A DNA stretch of 64,000 nucleotides from Gadus chalcogrammus (taxonomy: Eukaryota; Chordata; Actinopteri; Gadiformes; Gadidae): NCBI RefSeq assembly GCF_026213295.1, contig NC_079415.1:22096639-22160638 (forward strand), read 5' to 3'. The notes beneath the pieces are model-generated. The model saw only the letters and a program-made list of their open reading frames with translations, was not told the origin of the DNA and did no database searches. Each line of letters opens with the position of its first letter. Position 1 is the stretch's first letter. Shown in pieces: positions 62,401 through 64,000 of the stretch. A program made the position numbers and the translations under genes.

Positions 62401-64000
62401 GTATTAAAAAAGGTATACAAGAATTTCTGTATAAAACCTGTGTAAGCATGCTTTTGCTTGCAAGTCTAATGAGTGAGCACGGAAAGTATCAAGTCCATGG
62501 TCCCGTAGTGTTGATCAGCAGAGAAATAGTCCGCCAAAGACGTTGACGTTGTTTAGCAACCGAAGAAACTGGGGTTGACAAGTTACCAGTAGTCCGCCAA
62601 AGACGTGGACGTTGTTTAGCAACCAAAGACGCTGGGGTTGACAAGTTACCAGACTAATATCTATGCAAGTGAACGGAGCGTTCCACGGCATTGACAGGAA
62701 AAATAAATAAATCCATACCTTTTTATCATTTAAATGAATGTTTTGTACATATTAATGTTAATAGTATTCTTCTTCCCAGGGACTGCAGATGTTAATGAGC
62801 CATGTAGCCAACTCCGGCACACCAGTTGTGTTGTTTAATAAACCACTGAACAAATATATATTTTCTTTGCATGGCTGTTTTCAGTTTAGTAGTTTTTGTT
62901 TTCACTTGGTGAGGGGAGCCAGAATGAATCGTTTTTCTCTCTCTCTCAGGCCACGCAAGCTGCCAAGAAGCCAAAGACGGAGGGCGGCTCGGTGGAGAGT
63001 GCCTTCCTTGGGACGTCGTCGCTGGACAGCCTGTCGGCAGTCGCCGGCTCCTTCTTCCCCTCGACCTCCTCCTCGGACCCCTGCGACATGACCTCCCTGG
63101 ATGCCATGGGGGGGCCTTTTGGCCCCTATCAGCCCCTGGACGACCCGCCCAAGGCCTGTGGTTACGAGCCTTTCCCCTCAGACTACAAGCATGAACACAA
63201 GGCAGGGGCCCCGGTCGGAGGTGCCCCCGTGGCGGGGCCCGGTGGCTCCTCCGGGGGGAAGAACCCCCCGCTGGCCGTCAACCCGCCGCCCTTCGCCCGC
63301 CCCCAGAAGGTCCTGACTCTGGACAAGTACCGCGAAAAGCACGCGGCCGCCGAGCTGGCCATGCAGAACGGGCGCACGGAGGAGCCGGGCGCCGACCAGT
63401 ACCCCCCGCCCCCCGCTCACTCCTCCCACCACCACAAAAAACGCTCTCAGCCACAGGGCTCAGCGCAGGCGGGTGAGGGCAGGCGGGAGAAGTCCAGCTC
63501 CAAGAAGTCCCGCCTAGCCCCAGGGCCTCCTCCGTCGTCATCTGCCTTTGCTGAGAACGGTGTGGGCAGCAGCGGCGAGGAGCTCAAGATGCGCATCAAG
63601 GTGTCATCAGAGCGGCACATGCTGTCTGAGCCGGGCGCCGCTGCCGTCGTGCCCGCACCTGTCAAGGACAAGCACAAGGACCACTCTGGCCACCGCCAAC
63701 CCAAACATGGCTCGCACTCCCACGCCTACTCCCTGGGAGCAGCGGGCCGGGGGGGTGCCGCAGACGCTCCCGCCTTAACCCTCAGAAACCCCGGCAGTGG
63801 GCACGAGGGCGGCTCCTCCGGCTCGTCCCGGAAACGGGCGCACCCGGAGGCAGGCACCCATGGCAACAACAACAATCACCATCACCACCACCACCACCAC
63901 CACCACCACTCGAGCAAGAGTGGCCGCAGCTCCAAGGGGGGGTCCCTGGGCCCCGCCCACTACGCTGTGGACGGGGGCCCACGGGCCCCAGGGGGCCACG
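37314..64000 (+). CDS. ccnt2: Cyclin T2 (P-TEFb cyclin subunit), nine exons, 3' end outside window
   Basis: Exons: 37314-37471, 38032-38113, 38201-38329, 38624-38684, 39481-39543, 39944-39989, 41843-42006, 60295-60365, 62950-64000+. All junctions are GT-AG and phases fit, giving 608 codons so far. Residues about 12-255 are the two cyclin boxes ([67 protein letters not shown]). The tail holds [10 protein letters not shown] (380-389), LKMRIKV (470-476) and an 11-His run (568-578). Cyclin T binds CDK9 to form P-TEFb, which phosphorylates the RNA polymerase II C-terminal domain and pause factors in the nucleus. TPSRRCGVE and DKYREK favour CCNT2 over CCNT1. Thr260 occupies the place of human CCNT1 Cys261. 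The a or b fish paralogue cannot be decided. Confidence 0.93.
38032..38113 (+). CDS. ccnt2: ccnt2 exon 2
   Basis: Residues 53-80, [20 protein letters not shown] then FTKFHRN, first cyclin-box helices. Acceptor CCCCCACAG, donor GTAAGT. Confidence 0.95.
38201..38329 (+). CDS. ccnt2: ccnt2 exon 3
   Basis: Residues 81-123 with the CDK-contacting core [20 protein letters not shown]. Phase 0 at both ends; donor GTGAGT. Confidence 0.95.
38415..38466. repeat. (CA)n microsatellite in ccnt2 intron 3
   Basis: About 20 CA dinucleotides followed by a C run (38457-38466). Confidence 0.95.
38624..38684 (+). CDS. ccnt2: ccnt2 exon 4
   Basis: Residues 124-143 plus one base: [20 protein letters not shown]. 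Acceptor TTTTAG, donor GTAAGT. Confidence 0.94.
39481..39543 (+). CDS. ccnt2: ccnt2 exon 5
   Basis: Completes Gly144 and encodes [20 protein letters not shown], the linker into the second cyclin box. Acceptor TTTCCAG, donor GTATAC. Confidence 0.94.
39944..39989 (+). CDS. ccnt2: ccnt2 exon 6
   Basis: Small 46-bp exon, [14 protein letters not shown] plus split codons on both sides. Acceptor ATCCACAG, donor GTGGTT is weak at +3 to +5 but the phase and protein match leave no alternative. Confidence 0.92.
41481..41511. repeat. (GT)n microsatellite in intron 6
   Basis: Interrupted GT/GC dinucleotide run. The rest of intron 6 (39990-41842) shows no recognisable element. Confidence 0.85.
41843..42006 (+). 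CDS. ccnt2: ccnt2 exon 7
   Basis: Residues 180-234, second cyclin box: [40 protein letters not shown]. Donor GTTAGG precedes the 18.3-kb intron 7. Confidence 0.95.
42282..43252. mobile_element. hAT-like element (TAGGTGCTGGGCGATA)
   Basis: Left end TAGGTGCTGGGCGATATGG is a common hAT start. The flanks GGTCAGTC and GGTCAGTG match at 7 of 8 bases. The right end (TATACCAACCA) is only weakly inverted-repeat-like. It hosts a TA-flanked MITE. Confidence 0.5.
42339..42950. mobile_element. Mariner-like MITE (ACTATAAGTCGC family)
   Basis: Terminal repeat CCGTATTTTCCGGACTATA at both ends, each next to TA (42337-42338, 42951-42952). 612 bp, no transposase. GCGACTTATA repeats lie just inside both ends. 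Confidence 0.8.
43407..45037. mobile_element. hAT element with GTACCGAACCGT termini
   Basis: Starts TAGGGGTGTAACGATACACG and ends GTACCGTTACCCTA. Flanks GGTGTCAC and GGTGACAC differ at one of 8 bases. Contains the nested hAT at 44088. No transposase recognised. Confidence 0.85.
44088..44798. mobile_element. Nested hAT element (TAGGCCTGCAGCGG)
   Basis: 711 bp with ends TAGGCCTGCAGCGGATTCG and GATCCGTTTCAGCCCTA and a perfect 8-bp duplication GTGCTAAC (44080-44087, 44799-44806). CCGAATCCG and AACCGAACCG subterminal repeats. Non-coding. Confidence 0.92.
45455..45640. mobile_element. Possible Kolobok-like terminus
   Basis: Begins TTTAAAGGAGCATTTCACCGG, a TTAA-adjacent start similar to the Kolobok-like element at 21188. 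Only one end is visible. Confidence 0.35.
45650..46136 (-). mobile_element. Solo copy of the 416-bp-type unit
   Basis: Shares TCTTTCCTTATTCTGGGTGG, GTAACATAGTTACGCC and GCAACCTCAACGTCTTGG with the 34766-36690 array, with more divergence, and ends in a Harbinger-like CGCGTTG motif. Confidence 0.8.
46141..46410 (+). pseudogene. pogo/Tigger-like DDE C-terminal fragment
   Basis: The open frame contains [14 protein letters not shown] and [13 protein letters not shown], resembling the end of the DDE_1 endonuclease domain of pogo-type transposases (W-x-A-W...F-x-K-x-G-I). There is no catalytic residue in this piece. It adjoins the solo repeat unit, so both may have been captured together. Confidence 0.55.
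46690..46808. mobile_element. Mariner-like MITE end (GCGCCTTATAATCCGG family)
   Basis: Right terminus GTGCCTTATAGTACGGAAAATACGGTA, related to but distinct from the MITE at 42339. Confidence 0.6.
46861..47184 (-). pseudogene. hAT BED-finger fragment
   Basis: The ATG at 47184 opens [10 protein letters not shown], then [12 protein letters not shown] and a final [10 protein letters not shown], a BED zinc finger (C-x2-C...H-x4-H), interrupted by TAA just before HLKTRH. The rest of the transposase is gone. It belongs to the 45175-47455 element. Confidence 0.7.
47464..48560. other. Intron 7 sequence without recognised element
   Basis: Short frames only. The T-rich stretch and polypurine patches carry no recognisable motif. 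Confidence 0.4.
48860..50730 (-). pseudogene. hAT transposase, ZBED1-like, broken
   Basis: The minus strand shows [20 protein letters not shown] near 50680-50620, a stop after SATIDLW, then [16 protein letters not shown] and [12 protein letters not shown] near 50350-50240. After an insertion the middle part ([10 protein letters not shown] near 49370) and the dimerisation domain ([19 protein letters not shown] near 49000) follow. Position and motifs are those of hAT transposases. Confidence 0.75.
49550..50235. other. Insertion within the hAT transposase, with an internal direct repeat
   Basis: Separates two transposase segments. Bases 49985-50110 and 50120-50235 are similar (GATTTAAATACACATTTTGTC, then GCTTGATATAATGTATTAAT), a diverged tandem pair. 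No gene. Confidence 0.6.
50735..51760. mobile_element. Likely nested hAT (TAGGGATGGGCCGATAG)
   Basis: Left terminus TAGGGATGGGCCGATAGTCG with CGATCGTC palindromes. The left flank CTATACAC resembles CTACACAC near 51766, but no matching right terminus is visible. Contains a second repeat with GTTCCCTATTCACTCC arms (51055-51140). Confidence 0.4.
51836..51905. repeat. Teleost-wide dispersed repeat motif
   Basis: ACATTTAGAGCATTTGGCAG followed by GAAAGCGACTTACAATAAGT, a motif I recognise as common at retroposon 3' ends across fish genomes. Confidence 0.55.
52700..52875 (+). repeat. Diverged 416-bp-type unit
   Basis: Shares GAGCGCTCTGTTCACTTGCA and CTCTGCTGATCAACACTACG with the 34.8-36.7 kb array. 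A longer inverted relative is at 62500-62690. Confidence 0.7.
53868..56390 (-). pseudogene. LINE ORF2: endonuclease kept, reverse transcriptase deleted
   Basis: The minus strand reads IGFMNLRSL and [13 protein letters not shown] (56360-56240), [20 protein letters not shown] (55930-55860) and, beyond the h[18 protein letters not shown] (54590-54540), all APE-endonuclease segments. [18 protein letters not shown] (54270) leads into the linker, but the frame then jumps to a C-terminal tail region near 53940-53870 without the reverse transcriptase core. A non-mobile copy. Confidence 0.75.
54623..55849. mobile_element. hAT element (CAGGGATGGAAATTAAC)
   Basis: 1227 bp with ends CAGGGATGGAAATTAACA and AAGTTAATTTCCATCTCTG and a perfect 8-bp duplication AGCCAAGC (54615-54622, 55850-55857). 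It sits inside the LINE endonuclease region. No transposase recognised. Confidence 0.92.
56288..56830 (-). pseudogene. LINE inter-ORF region with amplified peptide repeat
   Basis: An open 180-codon frame holding four copies of (E)[11 protein letters not shown] with VPICTVV, each about 35-45 codons apart and some with an additional MSNRM stretch. It reads into the start of the endonuclease (GFMNLRSL). The repeats are also direct DNA repeats (TACATATAGGTACAG). Confidence 0.65.
56996..57518 (-). pseudogene. LINE ORF1 with esterase-like domain
   Basis: First frame from 57518: [20 protein letters not shown] with a heptad-like coiled coil. Second frame, overlapping near 57230: [20 protein letters not shown] and [20 protein letters not shown], the GTND block of SGNH-type esterase domains found in ORF1 of L2/CR1 LINEs. 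A frameshift separates the two. Confidence 0.65.
57525..58925 (-). mobile_element. hAT element (TAGAGATGCACCGATGG)
   Basis: Ends TAGAGATGCACCGATGGC and GATCGGTGCATCTCTA with a perfect duplication ATGCTTAC (57517-57524, 58926-58933). 1401 bp, inserted just upstream of LINE ORF1. Confidence 0.92.
57805..58185 (-). pseudogene. hAT transposase N-terminal fragment
   Basis: The frame ends [20 protein letters not shown], a segment I recognise from ZNF862/KIAA1586-like hAT proteins just before their first zinc cysteines. The preceding region is Ser/Thr/Pro-rich. The catalytic part is missing. Confidence 0.5.
59272..60062 (+). mobile_element. hAT element (CGGTGCATCCCTA terminus)
   Basis: Ends TATGGATGCACCGAATTTCC and CATTTCGGTGCATCCCTA with a perfect duplication CCTGATAT (59264-59271, 60063-60070). 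Subterminal TTTTCGGTTTTCGG repeats. A BED-like start ([20 protein letters not shown], near 59400) is present. Bases 59645-59845 are a Harbinger fragment related to 5030-5175. Confidence 0.9.
60295..60365 (+). CDS. ccnt2: ccnt2 exon 8
   Basis: Residues 235-258: [20 protein letters not shown] then RNWR. Acceptor TTTTGCAG, donor GTAAGT. It closes the second cyclin box and ends in phase 0. Confidence 0.95.
60774..60880 (+). mobile_element. hAT terminus (CAGGGCTCCAGACTAAC family), second copy
   Basis: CAGGGCTCCAGACTAACTTT followed by GGTGCACC repeats, matching 26547-26452. Located in intron 8. No right end found. Confidence 0.65.
61525..61640 (+). mobile_element. hAT-like terminus in intron 8
   Basis: TAGGGATGGGGATCATTAAT with AACGATCCGAG and TCGATACT motifs; resembles hAT starts. 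No matching right end recognised. Confidence 0.4.
62063..62107. other. Perfect hairpin
   Basis: CACCCTTACCTGGCA and TGCCAGGTAAGGGTG form a 15-bp stem around a 15-base loop, with flanking GAGAGAGA and CTCTCTCT extending the complementarity. Confidence 0.7.
62500..62695 (-). repeat. 416-type unit with 66-bp tandem duplication
   Basis: AGTCCGCCAAAGACGT(T/G)GACG...GGTTGACAAGTTACCAG occurs twice (from about 62528 and 62589). Its inverse is at 52720-52830. Confidence 0.8.
62950..64000 (+). CDS. ccnt2: ccnt2 exon 9 (partial), C-terminal tail
   Basis: 350 codons open to the window edge, starting [14 protein letters not shown] directly after exon 8. Rich in Ser, Pro, Gly and His, with [17 protein letters not shown] and [17 protein letters not shown]. 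The His-rich part, including 11 consecutive His (63877-63909), corresponds to the region that in cyclin T1 supports RNA polymerase II tail binding and condensate formation. Strong GC bias produces many open frames on the opposite strand, which are shadows. Confidence 0.93.

Noticed and set aside
63178..63999. Several minus-strand frames of 60-87 codons
   Set aside because: Antisense shadows of the GC-rich ccnt2 exon 9, whose + frame has conserved cyclin T motifs.

Overview
This is a vertebrate nuclear window, almost certainly from a ray-finned (teleost) fish. It combines one intron-rich host gene with the dense mix of DNA transposons (hAT, PIF/Harbinger, piggyBac, Kolobok, Tc/mariner), L2-type LINEs, a DIRS element and an endogenous retrovirus that is typical of fish genomes. 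I cannot name the species.

The only host gene I can support is on the + strand from 37314 to beyond the right edge. It encodes a cyclin T, best matched to CCNT2, the cyclin subunit of P-TEFb (partner of CDK9). Nine exons join in perfect phase to give 608 codons before the window ends. Exons 1-7 sit in 4.7 kb. Intron 7 is 18.3 kb and is almost entirely nested transposons. Exon 9 is a long GC-rich exon encoding the Ser/Pro/His-rich tail and remains open at base 64000.

Left part (1-37 kb) is intergenic and built from mobile elements. At 919-3498 (-) is an uninterrupted two-exon piggyBac-type transposase of 666 aa. At 5.3-6.3 kb is an L2 endonuclease fragment. At 7.1-18.2 kb is a DIRS-like element with inverted terminal repeats, decayed gag and a tyrosine recombinase, split at 7942-15753 by an endogenous retrovirus. 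The retrovirus has LTRs that look identical, but its interior is badly decayed. At 18884-22556 is a BED-type hAT whose coding region was split by a TTAA-flanked, Kolobok-like element (21188-22296). At 23-24 kb and 25.2-26.75 kb are Harbinger fragments and another hAT. At 29022-36905 is a composite block: a Harbinger element with an intact MADF-BESS gene but a transposase lacking its nuclease core, then a large quasi-palindrome with a 416-bp tandem array ending a few hundred bases upstream of the cyclin T start codon.

Right part (42-60 kb, intron 7) is a Russian-doll stack. I could define seven hAT elements precisely by target-site duplications (43407-45037, 44088-44798, 45175-47455, 52520-59252, 54623-55849, 57525-58925, 59272-60062), plus one TA-flanked mariner-like MITE and one internally deleted LINE. 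The elements do not form a pathway. Their relationships are insertion order, and several target frames are recovered exactly when the inserted element and one target copy are subtracted on paper.
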